Source: Dactylosporangium siamense
GTDB taxonomy: Bacteria > Actinomycetota > Actinomycetes > Mycobacteriales > Micromonosporaceae
Reading direction: 5' to 3'
Assembly: GCF_016862795.1 (NCBI RefSeq)
Contig: NZ_BONQ01000044.1
Location: 43,921-107,920, forward strand
DNA length: 64,000 bases
Positions 39,770 to 48,225 of the stretch are shown here, piece after piece. Position numbers and translations under genes: made by a program. The notes beneath the pieces were generated by a model. The model did no database searches. It worked only from the letters and a program-made list of their open reading frames with translations, and was not told the origin of the DNA. Within the stretch, counting starts at the first letter, position 1; the number at the start of each line of letters is the position of its first letter.

Positions 39770-40937
39770 CCTTCTTCGCCAGTGCCCTGATCGCGAGGTC
39801 GCCCAGCCAGACGTGGAACCTGGTCGGCGGGGCGTACTGCCGCATACCGCGGCGGGCCTGTGCCTGGCGTTTCATGACCGCCGGTCGCAGGCCCGCCTCC
39901 CAGCGTTTCAGCGGGTTGCTGTCTTCGTTCAGGGCGTCTGTCAGCGTGTCTGTCAGCCCGTCTTTCAGCCGGTCATTCAGCGCGCCTTTCGGGGCGTCTT
40001 TCAGGGCGTCTTTCAGGGCGTCGCCGAGTTGGTCGGCGCCGGCCAGTGCCAGGGTCGCGCCGTGCCCGGCGAACACCGTCACGCACCAGGCGGCGTCGCC
40101 GACCAGCACCGTCCGGCCGGTGCTCCATTGGGGCATGACCACCTGGCTGACCGCGTCGAAGTAGGCGCTCGCCGGGTCGCGGGCCAGGTGCCGCAGCGCG
40201 TCCGGCACGCCTCCGCCGAGGTCGCCGAAGGCCTCCTCGAGGGCCGCGACCGGACCGTCGCGCAGTGCCGTTTCGGCGTTTTGGCAGCGGTACGCGAAAA
40301 AGGCGCTCGACCGGTCCTGCCCCAGGTCGATCAGCGCCGCGGTGCGCCCCGGCCCGATGAACGTCGTGGCGGTCCGGTCCTTGTCCCCGCCCGGGATGTT
40401 GAAGGCGGCGACCACGTATGGCAGGTCGTGCCGGGACCCGTCGCCGAACACCGCCGACCGGGTGGCGGAGTGCACGCCGTCCGCGCCGACGAGCAGGTCC
40501 GCGGTCACGGTGGTGCCGTCACTGAGCACCACGTCGACCGCGTCGGGACCCTCGCTCAGCGCCGCGACCGTGGTGCCGAACCGGATGTCGGTGTCGACCG
40601 CGTCGAACAGCACCGACTCCAGGTCGCCGCGGAACACCGACACGGCCCGGTCGCCGAGGGCGGCCGCGGCGACCTCGGCCGGGACGGTCAGCTTGACCCG
40701 CCCGTCCGCACGCACCAGCACCGTGGTGAACAGGCCCAGGTTCCGCGCTTCCAGCGCTGGCAGCAGCCCGAGCCGCTCGGCCGCGTCGTAGCCGGGCCCG
40801 ATCAGGTTGACGACGTAACCGCCGGTGCGCCGCCGCGGGGCCCGCTCCACGACGACCGTCTCCCACCCGTCCCGGCCCAACCGCAAGGCCGTCGCCAGCC
40901 CCGCCACACCCGCTCCCACGATCACCGCACGCCGCAT
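39759..40937 (-). CDS. FAD-dependent monooxygenase with LKDA-type repeat insertion
   Basis: A 392-aa group A flavoprotein. Features are IVGAGVAGLATALRLG at the N-terminus, LLVGADGVHSATR (DG motif) and VLVGDAAWCVTVFAGHGATLALAGADQLG (GD motif, in two parts). Directly after the GD motif comes an in-frame run of eight 4-residue units (ALKD/DTLT type) not expected in the family. The closest style is TetX/PgaE-like oxygenases. GGAGG lies 9 nt before ATG 40937. It is divergently transcribed from a TetR regulator with a large nested palindrome between, so TetR control is likely. Confidence 0.88.
   Translation of the reverse strand: MRRAVIVGAGVAGLATALRLGRDGWETVVVERAPRRRTGGYVVNLIGPGYDAAERLGLLPALEARNLGLFTTVLVRADGRVKLTVPAEVAAAALGDRAVSVFRGDLESVLFDAVDTDIRFGTTVAALSEGPDAVDVVLSDGTTVTADLLVGADGVHSATRSAVFGDGSRHDLPYVVAAFNIPGGDKDRTATTFIGPGRTAALIDLGQDRSSAFFAYRCQNAETALRDGPVAALEEAFGDLGGGVPDALRHLARDPASAYFDAVSQVVMPQWSTGRTVLVGDAAWCVTVFAGHGATLALAGADQLGDALKDALKDAPKGALNDRLKDGLTDTLTDALNEDSNPLKRWEAGLRPAVMKRQAQARRGMRQYAPPTRFHVWLGDLAIRALAKKARS
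39928..40023 (-). repeat. 8 x 12-bp coding repeat
   Basis: Eight 12-bp units (plus strand ttcagggcgtct-like) insert about 32 residues into the FAD monooxygenase just after the GD motif. Several units are identical and others differ by 1-3 bases. Confidence 0.93.
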
Positions 40938-40957
40938 CGCTGCGTTCCTCCGCTCCA

Positions 40958-40999
40958 GAATGAACATCCGCTCAAACCAGTATGAGCCGATGTTCATTC
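40958..40999. promoter_or_regulatory. Nested palindromic TetR operator
   Basis: The 11-bp arms GAATGAACATC (40958-40968) and GATGTTCATTC (40989-40999) are perfect, with inner arms GCTCA/TGAGC. Equivalently, two inverted 14-mers TGAACATCCGCTCA and TGAGCCGATGTTCA flank 8 bp. It covers the likely promoter of both divergent genes. Confidence 0.75.
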
Positions 41000-41026
41000 T
41001 CGATTCAAGGGGGTTAGACTGCGACA

Positions 41027-41644
41027 ATGCCGCGTGGAGTCGCCATCCCTGAGCCCAGGCAGCAGCTGTTCGCCGCACTCGAACGCGTGATCGCGGGCTT
41101 TGCCACCGCCACCGCCACCGGCGACAGCCCGGCCCGGCTCACCGGGCGGGCGGTGACCCGCGAGGCCGGGGTCGCCACCGGGCTGCTCTACACGCACTTC
41201 ACCGACTTCGACGCGTTCCTGACCGGGTACGCCGTCGACCGCGCCTTCCAGCTCGCCGGCGCCGTGGCCGGGCTGCCGTCCCGCGCCGGATCCGGCCGGG
41301 TCGCCGGCAACCTGGGCGACGCCCTCCTGGCCACGCCCCTCACGACACTGGCGGCGTTCACCCGGCTCACCGCGTTCCGGCCGGACCTGAACCCCGGCGT
41401 CGAGGCCGTGCTGGGCACCGGGGGGCTGCAGGCCGTGGAGCGCACCGTCGCCGACTACCTGGCCGCCGAGCAGCGCCTCGGGCGGGTCCCGGCGGACGCC
41501 GAGCCACAGGCCCTCGCCCTGGTGGTGGTCGGGGTGCTGCACCATGTCGCGCTCACCACCGCACCCGACCCGGCCGCCGACACCCTGATCCGCAGCGCGA
41601 TGGCCGCGCTCACCGCAGGCTTCCCCGCGGTGGCCCCCTCCTGA
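41027..41644 (+). CDS. TetR-family transcriptional regulator
   Basis: A 205-aa regulator with an N-terminal HTH (LTGRAVTREAGVATGLLYTHF) and a ligand domain. ATG 41027 follows TAGACT (41015-41020) by 6 nt, so it is probably leaderless. The operator overlaps its -35 region. It probably represses itself and the divergent FAD monooxygenase, with the monooxygenase substrate as a candidate inducer. Confidence 0.9.
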   Translation: MPRGVAIPEPRQQLFAALERVIAGFATATATGDSPARLTGRAVTREAGVATGLLYTHFTDFDAFLTGYAVDRAFQLAGAVAGLPSRAGSGRVAGNLGDALLATPLTTLAAFTRLTAFRPDLNPGVEAVLGTGGLQAVERTVADYLAAEQRLGRVPADAEPQALALVVVGVLHHVALTTAPDPAADTLIRSAMAALTAGFPAVAPS

Positions 41645-41698
41645 CGCGCCGGTGTGGAACGATCATCTGGTCCCCGTCGACTCGCAGGAGTGCCTTCG

Positions 41699-42304
41699 TT
41701 GTTCGAGCGATTCACGACCGACCTCCGCTCTGTGATCGTCGGCGCGAAACAGCACGCCGTCGCCGCGGCCCACGATCAGATCACCCTGTGGGACCTGGCC
41801 GCGGCGCTGGCCGTGCCGAGGGGAAACACCGCCGACCTGTGGACCGCCGCCGGCGCACCTGCTCCGGTGCCGGATGCGCCGGTTTCCGAGCCCGCCTCCG
41901 AGCCCGCCTCCGAGCCCGCCTCCGAGCCCGCCTCCGAGCCCGAGCCCGACCTTGATGCCGGCGTCCGGAGCGTCCTGGAGGAGTCGCTGCGGGTGGCGCT
42001 GAGCCAACACGCCCCGCACGTCGGCACCGAGCACCTGCTCGCGGCCCTGGTGAGCAGCGGAGCGCCCGACGTCGTGGCCTGGCTCGCCGAGCGGGGCGCG
42101 ACCACCTCGACCGCCGACGACCTGCTCGCCCGCCTCGCCGGCGGCCCGGGCATCGAGGTCCTGGCGGCCGAGCCGACATCCGCCGAGGAGCGCCGCTGGC
42201 AGCGTGCGGCAGGGCACCGCCGCCAACTCAGCCCCTTCGTGACGGCCATCATCGTCGTGGTCGTCATCGCGGTCCTGTTCGTGCTGTGCGTCTGGGGCCC
42301 GTGA
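41699..42304 (+). CDS. Membrane-anchored Clp N-domain protein
   Basis: A 201-aa protein. From TTG 41699 (GGAG 8 nt upstream) it reads LFERFTTDLRSVIVGAKQHA, the start of a ClpC N-domain. The second half of the Clp N-domain appears as EESLRVALSQHAPHVGTEHLL after a SEPA-repeat linker. There is no AAA+ module; instead the C-terminus is a single membrane helix (FVTAIIVVVVIAVLFVLCV). It may present substrates or adaptors to a Clp ATPase at the membrane; that is inference. The ClpC-like ATPase lies 39 kb away in the window. Confidence 0.75.
   Translation: MFERFTTDLRSVIVGAKQHAVAAAHDQITLWDLAAALAVPRGNTADLWTAAGAPAPVPDAPVSEPASEPASEPASEPASEPEPDLDAGVRSVLEESLRVALSQHAPHVGTEHLLAALVSSGAPDVVAWLAERGATTSTADDLLARLAGGPGIEVLAAEPTSAEERRWQRAAGHRRQLSPFVTAIIVVVVIAVLFVLCVWGP
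41883..41942 (+). repeat. 12-bp repeat encoding SEPA units
   Basis: About five tandem tccgagcccgcc units encode a Ser-Glu-Pro-Ala linker between the two halves of the Clp N-domain. The units are almost identical in sequence. Confidence 0.93.
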
Positions 42305-42989
42305 CGCCTTCAGCCGTCCCGGCCGGGCACCACCAACCGCACCAGCCACCCGACGAACTCCCGGCCGTCGACGTCCGGAATCCACCCGCTCGCGATAGCC
42401 ACAGTGCTGCGGCTTCCTGAGCCCGGGACGGGCACGCTGGCCCCGTCCTCATCGCGCTCCTGCCAGCAGTGCACGGCGTCGTCCTCTCCTCCCCATCGAG
42501 GATGGTGGTCTTCGACCGCCTCCAGCCGCCCAGTTCCACTGGCACACCGTCCCGGCGCCCCATCCCGCAACTGCCCCTGACCAGCGGCGGCACACTGCCT
42601 CCACCAACATCCGGTACCGCCGCCCACCACCGGTGAGGCCCTCCGCCGACAGCCGGCACCGGCTCAAGGCTGACGACGGGCCACAGCCGACACCGGGCAC
42701 CGGGCACCGGGCACCGGCTGACGACGGCCACAGCTGACGACGGGCCACGGGTCACGGGTCACGGCTGACGGGCCACGGCGGGCGGCGGCTCAAGGCGGGC
42801 AGCGGGTCACGGCTGACGACAGGTCACAGCTGACGGGTCACGACTGACGGGCAACAGCTGACGGGCCACGGCTGACGACGGGCCACGGCCAACGGGCCAC
42901 GGCCAACGGGTCACGGCTGACGGCGGGTCACGGCTGATGGGTCACGACCGACGGGCCACGGCGGGCGGGTCACGGCTGACGGGTCACGG
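42305..42989. other. Repeat-rich intergenic region
   Basis: 685 bp between the Clp N-domain gene and the next minus-strand gene. The left part may hold a decayed or small minus-strand gene (42310-42630). The right part is a degenerate tandem array of about 14-15 bp units. No promoter or RNA gene is evident. Confidence 0.6.
42310..42630 (-). CDS. Possible small hypothetical protein (uncertain)
   Basis: This minus-strand frame of 106 aa has high third-position GC in its last 65 codons (RWGGEDDAVHCWQERDEDGA; VDGREFVGWLVRLVV), as expected for a real gene. The first 40 codons are poorer in that bias, so the N-terminus may be wrong or the gene decayed. GTG 42630 is a nominal start. It would converge on the Clp N-domain gene, 5 bp away. 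No family recognised. Confidence 0.3.
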   Translation of the reverse strand: MVGGGTGCWWRQCAAAGQGQLRDGAPGRCASGTGRLEAVEDHHPRWGGEDDAVHCWQERDEDGASVPVPGSGSRSTVAIASGWIPDVDGREFVGWLVRLVVPGRDG

Positions 42990-42991
42990 CT
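42660..42991. repeat. Degenerate tandem repeat array (cacggctgacgggc-like)
   Basis: Over about 330 bp the motif ggtcacggctgac/gggccacggc recurs more than fifteen times with variable 10-15 bp spacing, including three consecutive cgggcac units near 42695. It is non-coding by bias and ends at the stop of the next gene. There is no spacer-repeat regularity, so it is not CRISPR. Confidence 0.8.
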
Positions 42992-43682
42992 AGTGGCGGA
43001 ACTTCCGGCGGTAGCTCAGGAATGCTGCGACCGCCAGGATGCCAGCCGTCACAGCGACCATCAGCGTCACGCGGGGTGTGCCGGCCGGCGCCGGTGCGGC
43101 CCGGGCCGCGGGTGCGGGTGTGGGCGCGGCCGACGGCGAACCCGGCGCGGCGGCCTGCACGGTCGACGCCGAGCCGAACGGATCCCGGCCCGCGTCCTGC
43201 GGCACGGCAGGCGGGCGGATCGCACCCGGCCAGTACCTGTCCGCCTGCGGCGACTCCAGCGGCGGCGGCACCCCGAGCACCGCCAACCCGCCAGGCACCG
43301 TCAACGTGCCGACGTGATAGTCGGCGAAGCGGCCCTGCACCCCGACAACCGCCCACTCCCCCGCGTGCGGCACTGCGATCGCCGTCGCGTAGTGCGCCGC
43401 CTCCGGCAGCGCGACCGCCGGGAAGACCACGGCGGTGCCCTTGCCGTCGACGAGCCGCAGCGCGACCGGTCCGAGGTCGTCGCCCTCATACGGGTGGAAC
43501 CCGTGCTGGAGCACCCACATCCCCACCGTGTATCCCTTGCCCGGCTCCAACCGGTCCGGCAACGGATCGAGCACGGTGACCGCCCAGTTGCCCGCAAACG
43601 CAGGCGACGGCGCCAGGAACAGCCCGCCGGCCAGTCCGACCAGGGTCGCGGCCAACAGGGCAAGCTTGCGCGACATCCGCAT
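42990..43682 (-). CDS. Secreted, C-terminally anchored YtkA-like protein
   Basis: A 230-aa protein. The signal peptide (LALLAATLVGLAGGLFLAP, cleavage near AFA) is followed by an Ig-like domain (GNWAVTVLDPLPDRLEPGKG; GMWVLQHGFHPYEG; GRFADYHVGTLTVPG) resembling YtkA/FixH-type domains. A Pro/Ala linker and a C-terminal membrane helix with a RRKFRH tail suggest surface anchoring. GGAGG lies 9 nt before ATG 43682. The role is unknown; YtkA-like proteins are often linked to copper or oxidase assembly. Confidence 0.75.
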   Translation of the reverse strand: MRMSRKLALLAATLVGLAGGLFLAPSPAFAGNWAVTVLDPLPDRLEPGKGYTVGMWVLQHGFHPYEGDDLGPVALRLVDGKGTAVVFPAVALPEAAHYATAIAVPHAGEWAVVGVQGRFADYHVGTLTVPGGLAVLGVPPPLESPQADRYWPGAIRPPAVPQDAGRDPFGSASTVQAAAPGSPSAAPTPAPAARAAPAPAGTPRVTLMVAVTAGILAVAAFLSYRRKFRH

Positions 43683-43804
43683 CGTGCACCACCTCCGCAC
43701 CCGACGAGTCCTACCCGTCCAGCCGGGTTCCCGGCGCGGCGGCTTCCGCTGTTGACCAAGGGTGCGGGAGGGTGCGCCGGCGACGCGTGTGATGTGCTCG
43801 GCGT

Positions 43805-44575
43805 GTGACAGGGGACTTCGTGGCGTGGAACCAGGCCGCCTTCGAGGTGCTCGGCGGCGCAGACGAGCAGGTGGACACGGGCGAGCAGGTGGGCGTGGGC
43901 GACGAGCTGGCCGTGCTGGAGCGGTGGGTCGGCGGCGAACTGCCCGCCGCCGTCCGCGAATGGTTCCTCGGCGGCGGGGACCGCGGGCTGGCCTCGATCA
44001 GCTCGAACCTGGTGACCCGGGCACGGGATCTCACCGGCTCGACGGTCGGCCGTTTCCTCGACCACGGGTTCCTGCTGCTGGAGACCGACAGCCAGCACTG
44101 CTGCCGGTGGGTCGTGCCGGTCGAGGCGAGCTACGGTGACCCGCCGGTGTTCCTGATCGACCCGGACGACGACGCCTGCGCGACACGGACCCGCTACGCC
44201 GGCAGCTTCTCCGACTACACCTTCACGGCCGCCTGGGACGCGACGCTGTGGCAGGGCGGGCCGTCCGCGGACTTCGACCACCCGCTTCCACCGGACGCGC
44301 TCGACCTGCTCGCGCGACGGCTCACGGCGCTGCCGGCGACGCACGGGTGGGCCATGAACCAGCCCTGCGACACGGTCCACCGGTTCGGCACTCCCGCGAA
44401 GGCCGGGGTCGCCGTAGCGGTCGTGGGCAGCACAGCGGTGTGGAGCGCGATCGCGGCCCCGTCCGCCGCCGCCCGGCACACCTTCGCCGCGCTGATCGGT
44501 GCCGAGCCGGACCAGCCCGACGACGAGCAGCACTCCACGCAAGATCACGTCCATCAGATCCCCCCGGTTTCCTGA
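43805..44575 (+). CDS. Hypothetical protein, possibly SMI1/KNR4 (SUKH)-like
   Basis: A 256-aa protein beginning GTG 43805. VLERWVGGELPAAVREWFLGGG resembles the first helices of SMI1/KNR4 (SUKH) proteins, but the rest (WVVPVEASYGDPPVFLIDPDDD; SFSDYTFTAAWD) is only loosely consistent. SUKH proteins can be immunity proteins; no toxin gene is adjacent. Treat the family assignment as tentative. Confidence 0.6.
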   Translation: MTGDFVAWNQAAFEVLGGADEQVDTGEQVGVGDELAVLERWVGGELPAAVREWFLGGGDRGLASISSNLVTRARDLTGSTVGRFLDHGFLLLETDSQHCCRWVVPVEASYGDPPVFLIDPDDDACATRTRYAGSFSDYTFTAAWDATLWQGGPSADFDHPLPPDALDLLARRLTALPATHGWAMNQPCDTVHRFGTPAKAGVAVAVVGSTAVWSAIAAPSAAARHTFAALIGAEPDQPDDEQHSTQDHVHQIPPVS

Positions 44576-44616
44576 CAGGCCCCAGTTCTACCACCCGGGT
44601 CTGACAGAATCCGGCG

Positions 44617-45381
44617 GTGAGCGACCCAGGGGCAGGCAGCAGGTTCGGTGAGGTCGCCGACGTGTACGACGACGCCCGGCCCGGCTACCCACCGGACCTC
44701 ACCACGGCGATCGTGTCCTATCTGGACCGTCCACTGGAGACGGTCGCGGAGATCGGGGCCGGCACCGGGCACGGCACCGCGGTGCTCGCCGGGCTGGGCG
44801 CGCCGATCACGTGCGTCGAGCCGGACCGGCGGATGGCCGCGATCCTCGCCGCCCGGCACCCGGAGGTGACCGTGGTGGTGGCGCCGTTCGAGCGGTGGAG
44901 CCCGCCGCCCGGCGGTGTGTCGCTGCTCGCGTGCGCGATGGCGTGGCACTGGCTGGACCCGGCGACCCGCGCCCGGAGGGCCTTCGACGCGCTCACGCAG
45001 GGCGGGACGCTTGCCGTTTTCGGTCATCGGTACGCCTATGCCGACCCCACCCACGACGCCGCGATCGGTGCCGCGTTCCGCTCGGTCGACGGCGACCGGC
45101 CCCAGCCGCCGGCCCGCCCCGACGACTGGGCGCGCGACGACATCGCGGCGTCAGGATTGTTCAGCGACGTGACGCTCGTGTCGGTGGCGCGGGAGGTACC
45201 GATGACAACCGCGGCGTATCTCCGGCTGGTGCGCACCTTCGGGCCCTTCCGGGCCAGGTCGCCACGGGAGCAGCGGGCGGTGCTGGACGCCCTCGCCGGG
45301 ACGCTGGACGGGCTCGGTGGCGGCACCGTGCTGGACCTGCGGACCAACCTGACGCTGGCCCGCCGGGCGGTGGCGGCGTGA
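44617..45381 (+). CDS. Class I SAM-dependent methyltransferase
   Basis: A 254-aa methyltransferase. RFGEVADVYDDARPGYPPDL and motif I VAEIGAGTGHGTAVLAGLG (about 43-61), with CVEPDRRMAAILAARHP, are typical of the Methyltransf_11/UbiE-like group. The substrate is unknown. GTG 44617 is preceded by CAGAAT and 6 nt, a leaderless pattern. Confidence 0.88.
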   Translation: MSDPGAGSRFGEVADVYDDARPGYPPDLTTAIVSYLDRPLETVAEIGAGTGHGTAVLAGLGAPITCVEPDRRMAAILAARHPEVTVVVAPFERWSPPPGGVSLLACAMAWHWLDPATRARRAFDALTQGGTLAVFGHRYAYADPTHDAAIGAAFRSVDGDRPQPPARPDDWARDDIAASGLFSDVTLVSVAREVPMTTAAYLRLVRTFGPFRARSPREQRAVLDALAGTLDGLGGGTVLDLRTNLTLARRAVAA

Positions 45382-45400
45382 CCGGGGGACAATCGGCGGC

Positions 45401-45919
45401 ATGTATGTCATCAAGGAGCGGTTCTTCGATGTCGGCGACGACTTCGACATCACGGACGACTCGGGCCGGCTGGTGCTGCACGTCGACGGCAAGGTCCTGA
45501 GCCTGCGCGACAAGCTCGTGATCGAGGACCCGCACGGCGCAGAGGTCGCGTCGGTGCACCGGCAGCTGATCGCGTTGCGGCCGACGTACCAGATCGAAAT
45601 CGGCGGCGAGAAGGCCGCTGAGGTGCGCAAGAAGCTGTTCACGCCGTTCCGCGAGAAGTTCACCATCGACCTGCCCGGCGACGACGACCTGACGATGGCC
45701 GGTGACCTGTTCGACCACGAGTACACCGTGGAGCGCGACGGTCGCGAGGTCGCGTCGGTGTCGAAGCGCTGGCTGAGCATCCGCGACAGCTACGCGGTGC
45801 GCATCGCCGACGGCGAGAACCACGTCCTGATCCTGGCCGCCGTCCTCGCCCTGGAGCTCGCCACGCAGCGGGAGAAGGACGAGGAGAAGCAGCAGAAGGA
45901 GCAGCGGCAGGACGACTAG
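45401..45919 (+). CDS. LURP-one-related (tubby-like beta-barrel) protein
   Basis: A 172-aa protein (YVIKERFFDVGDDFDITDD; VLSLRDKLVIEDPHG; FTPFREKFTI) of the LOR/scramblase-like family, with a basic/acidic C-terminal coil. It may bind lipids; bacterial functions are undefined. GACAAT lies 7 nt before ATG (leaderless). It overlaps the convergent gene by 4 bp. Confidence 0.88.
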   Translation: MYVIKERFFDVGDDFDITDDSGRLVLHVDGKVLSLRDKLVIEDPHGAEVASVHRQLIALRPTYQIEIGGEKAAEVRKKLFTPFREKFTIDLPGDDDLTMAGDLFDHEYTVERDGREVASVSKRWLSIRDSYAVRIADGENHVLILAAVLALELATQREKDEEKQQKEQRQDD

Positions 45920-46155
45920 GAGCTGCACGCGGCGCAGCGCCTGTCGAGCCACTCGACCTGCCACCCCTGCTGCCGGATGAAGGTCGCCGGGTCCTGGGTC
46001 CAGTGGTCACCACCGGCGGCCGGATTGTCGATGTCGTCGACCAGGTACACGTAGAAGCCGCTGGTGTCCTCCACGTCGTGGCACACGTGGAGGAACATGC
46101 CCTCGTCCGAGTCGGCGGCGACGATCCTGCCGAACCGGCCGTATTCGATGTCCAT
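45916..46155 (-). CDS. Small conserved-looking hypothetical protein
   Basis: A 79-aa acidic protein with ATG 46155 (MDIEYGRFGRIVAADSDEG; SGFYVYLVDDIDNP; IRQQGWQVEWLDRRC) and a terminal Cys pair. It follows another small gene on the same strand after a 44-bp gap. No family recognised. Confidence 0.7.
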   Translation of the reverse strand: MDIEYGRFGRIVAADSDEGMFLHVCHDVEDTSGFYVYLVDDIDNPAAGGDHWTQDPATFIRQQGWQVEWLDRRCAACSS

Positions 46156-46199
46156 CTCAGCCTCCGATGCGGCCCACGGCGGTCGCGATCGTCGCAGGT

Positions 46200-46457
46200 T
46201 CAGCGGCCGTCCGGTGGGGTGTCCTGGACGGGGTGGAGGTCGATCTCCTGCTCCTGGACCTGCCACGCCGCGGTGCCGCTCCCGGCGAGCCGGCGGGCCT
46301 CGGCCATCACCTTCCCGCCGTCGAGGTGCCGGTGGCCGTCGGCGTCCAGGTCGGCGGCCATGACCGCGTCCGTGACCGGGACCCGGACGTAGGCGTCCTC
46401 CGTGGTCACGCGCCGGACCCGCACGACGATCGAGTAGGTGGCGTCCGGCGGTGGCAT
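46200..46457 (-). CDS. Small hypothetical protein
   Basis: An 85-aa protein with ATG 46457 (YSIVVRVRRVTTEDAYVRVP; KVMAEARRLAG). The coding bias is good and it is probably co-transcribed with the 79-aa gene. No family recognised. Confidence 0.65.
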   Translation of the reverse strand: MPPPDATYSIVVRVRRVTTEDAYVRVPVTDAVMAADLDADGHRHLDGGKVMAEARRLAGSGTAAWQVQEQEIDLHPVQDTPPDGR

Positions 46458-46466
46458 GCGGCGACT

Positions 46467-47036
46467 CTACCGGGCGCGTACGCCGTCCATGAGCAGGTCC
46501 AGTAATCGCCCGGCCTGCTCCCGCTGCTCCGGCTCTCCGGTCGCGAGGCAGATGCCGTTGAGCGCGGTCAGCAGGTCTAGGGGGACGACGTCGGCGCGCA
46601 GCGCACCGGTCCCGGCCGTTGCGAGGTCGCCGGCATTCAGGAGGTCGCCGACCGCCTGAACCAGTCGCTCCCGGCTGTGCGCGAACGGGGTGCCGCCCGC
46701 CGCGATCACCATCTTCAAGGCGTCGGCAAGGCCGCGTTTGGTGGTCATGTAGTCGATGAAGCGGTCCATCCAGACGCGCAGCGCCCGGTCCGGCGGGTCG
46801 GCGGCCAGGAGGTCCGGCACGGCGTCGCAGAGACGGGCGAGCTCGGTGCGGTACACCTCCTCGATCAGCGCCTCCCTGGTCGGAAAGTGTCGGTACAGCG
46901 TGCCGATGCCGACGCCCGCATGTTTGGCGATCGCGTCGAGGGTCACCTCAGGGGCGTCGGCGAACGCGATGACGGCGACGTCGAGCAGGCGGGCACGGTT
47001 GCGTTGCGCGTCGGCCCGCAGCGGTCGCTCAGACAT
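46467..47036 (-). CDS. TetR-family transcriptional regulator
   Basis: A 189-aa TetR protein (RLLDVAVIAFADAPEVTLD; HAGVGIGTLYRHFPTREAL). ATG 47036; the adjacent GTG 47039 is possible. It is divergent from an SDR gene, with inverted repeats between the two starts, so it probably represses the SDR and itself. Confidence 0.92.
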   Translation of the reverse strand: MSERPLRADAQRNRARLLDVAVIAFADAPEVTLDAIAKHAGVGIGTLYRHFPTREALIEEVYRTELARLCDAVPDLLAADPPDRALRVWMDRFIDYMTTKRGLADALKMVIAAGGTPFAHSRERLVQAVGDLLNAGDLATAGTGALRADVVPLDLLTALNGICLATGEPEQREQAGRLLDLLMDGVRAR

Positions 47037-47059
47037 CACACCCCCGGAAGGTTGGCAAA

Positions 47060-47110
47060 CGGAGGGACCTCCGCTTACTGTGGGGAGCAGGTAGTGGAGG
47101 CTCCTCCACT
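47060..47110. promoter_or_regulatory. Two inverted repeats in the TetR/SDR divergent promoter
   Basis: CGGAGG-GA-CCTCCG (47060-47073) lies 24 bp from the TetR start and fits a TetR operator. AGTGGAGG-CT-CCTCCACT (47093-47110) is a perfect 18-bp inverted repeat 21 bp before the SDR start. They share the GGAGG/CCTCC core. Confidence 0.65.
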
Positions 47111-47131
47111 TCCGATCCTACAGGGGGACTC

Positions 47132-48067
47132 ATGGCACCCATCAGCACACCGTTCACCCGCGAGTCGACCGCCGAGCAGGTCATCGAGGGCATCGACCTG
47201 ACCGGGCGGCGGGCCGTCGTGACCGGCGGCGCGTCCGGCATCGGCGTCGAGACCGCCCGCGCCCTGGCCGGCGCCGGCGCCGAGGTCACCCTGGCCGTGC
47301 GCGACACCACGGCCGGCGACCGCACGGCCGAGGACATCGTCGCGACGACCGGCAACAAGCAGGTCCACGTCGCCCGGCTCGACCTCGCCGACCAGGCGTC
47401 GGTGCGGGCGTTCACCGCCGCGTGGGACGGCCCGCTGCACATCCTCGTCAACAACGCGGGCGTGATGGCCGCACCGTTGACGCGCACGCCCGAGGGCTGG
47501 GAGCTGCAGTTCGCCACCAACCACCTCGGCCACTTCGCGCTCACGACCGGCCTGCACGCCGCGCTTGTCGCCGAGGGCGCCCGGGTCGTCAGTGTCAGCT
47601 CCAGCGCGCACCTGCGCTCCGACGTCGTCTTCGACGACATCCATTTCGAGCGTCGCGCCTATGAGCCGTGGTCGGCCTACGGTCAGTCCAAGACGGCCAA
47701 CGTGCTGTTCGCGGTCGAGGCGACCCGCCGCTGGTCCGGCGACGGCATCCTCGTCAACGCGGTCATGCCCGGCAGCATCCGGACCAACCTGCAGCGGCAC
47801 GTCACCGACGAGGAGCTCGACCGGCTGCGCGCCGCCGCGGGCGGTGGAGCGTTCCAGTGGAAGTCCGTCGAGCAGGGCGCAGCGACGTCGGTGCTGCTGG
47901 CGACCTCGCCCTTACTGGACGGTGTCGGCGGGCGCTACTTCGAGGACTGCGCCGAGGCAGGCCCCGTCCAGGAGGGCAACAGCCGGCGCGGGGTCGCGGC
48001 GTATGCCCTGGACCCGGACTCCGCCGCCCGCCTGTGGACCGTCACGGAGGCCATGCTGGGCCGCTGA
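47132..48067 (+). CDS. Short-chain dehydrogenase/reductase
   Basis: A 311-aa SDR. The NAD(P)-binding TGGASGIG (31-38), NNAGVMAAPL, catalytic Ser in VVSVSSSAHLRS and YGQSKTANV (Y-x3-K) are all present. It resembles oxidoreductases of the retinol-dehydrogenase-like group common in actinobacteria. The start is ATG 47132 with a CAGGGGG upstream. Probable target of the divergent TetR. Confidence 0.93.
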   Translation: MAPISTPFTRESTAEQVIEGIDLTGRRAVVTGGASGIGVETARALAGAGAEVTLAVRDTTAGDRTAEDIVATTGNKQVHVARLDLADQASVRAFTAAWDGPLHILVNNAGVMAAPLTRTPEGWELQFATNHLGHFALTTGLHAALVAEGARVVSVSSSAHLRSDVVFDDIHFERRAYEPWSAYGQSKTANVLFAVEATRRWSGDGILVNAVMPGSIRTNLQRHVTDEELDRLRAAAGGGAFQWKSVEQGAATSVLLATSPLLDGVGGRYFEDCAEAGPVQEGNSRRGVAAYALDPDSAARLWTVTEAMLGR

Positions 48068-48225
48068 CCACCACGTGCCGGCCAGGCTGCACACTCCCGC
48101 CGTCGGATGGGTCGCGTGAAGCGCGGCCCTCCGCAGGCGAGGGCGGCGAACCGGGCGGCTCGTGATCGGAGACCGGAACCGGTGCGCGTGACCGTTCCGG
48201 CCCTCGGCCACGGGGGCGGGCGGGA

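Noticed and set aside
42660..42991. CRISPR array
   Set aside because: Units are short, degenerate and contiguous with no spacers of uniform length.
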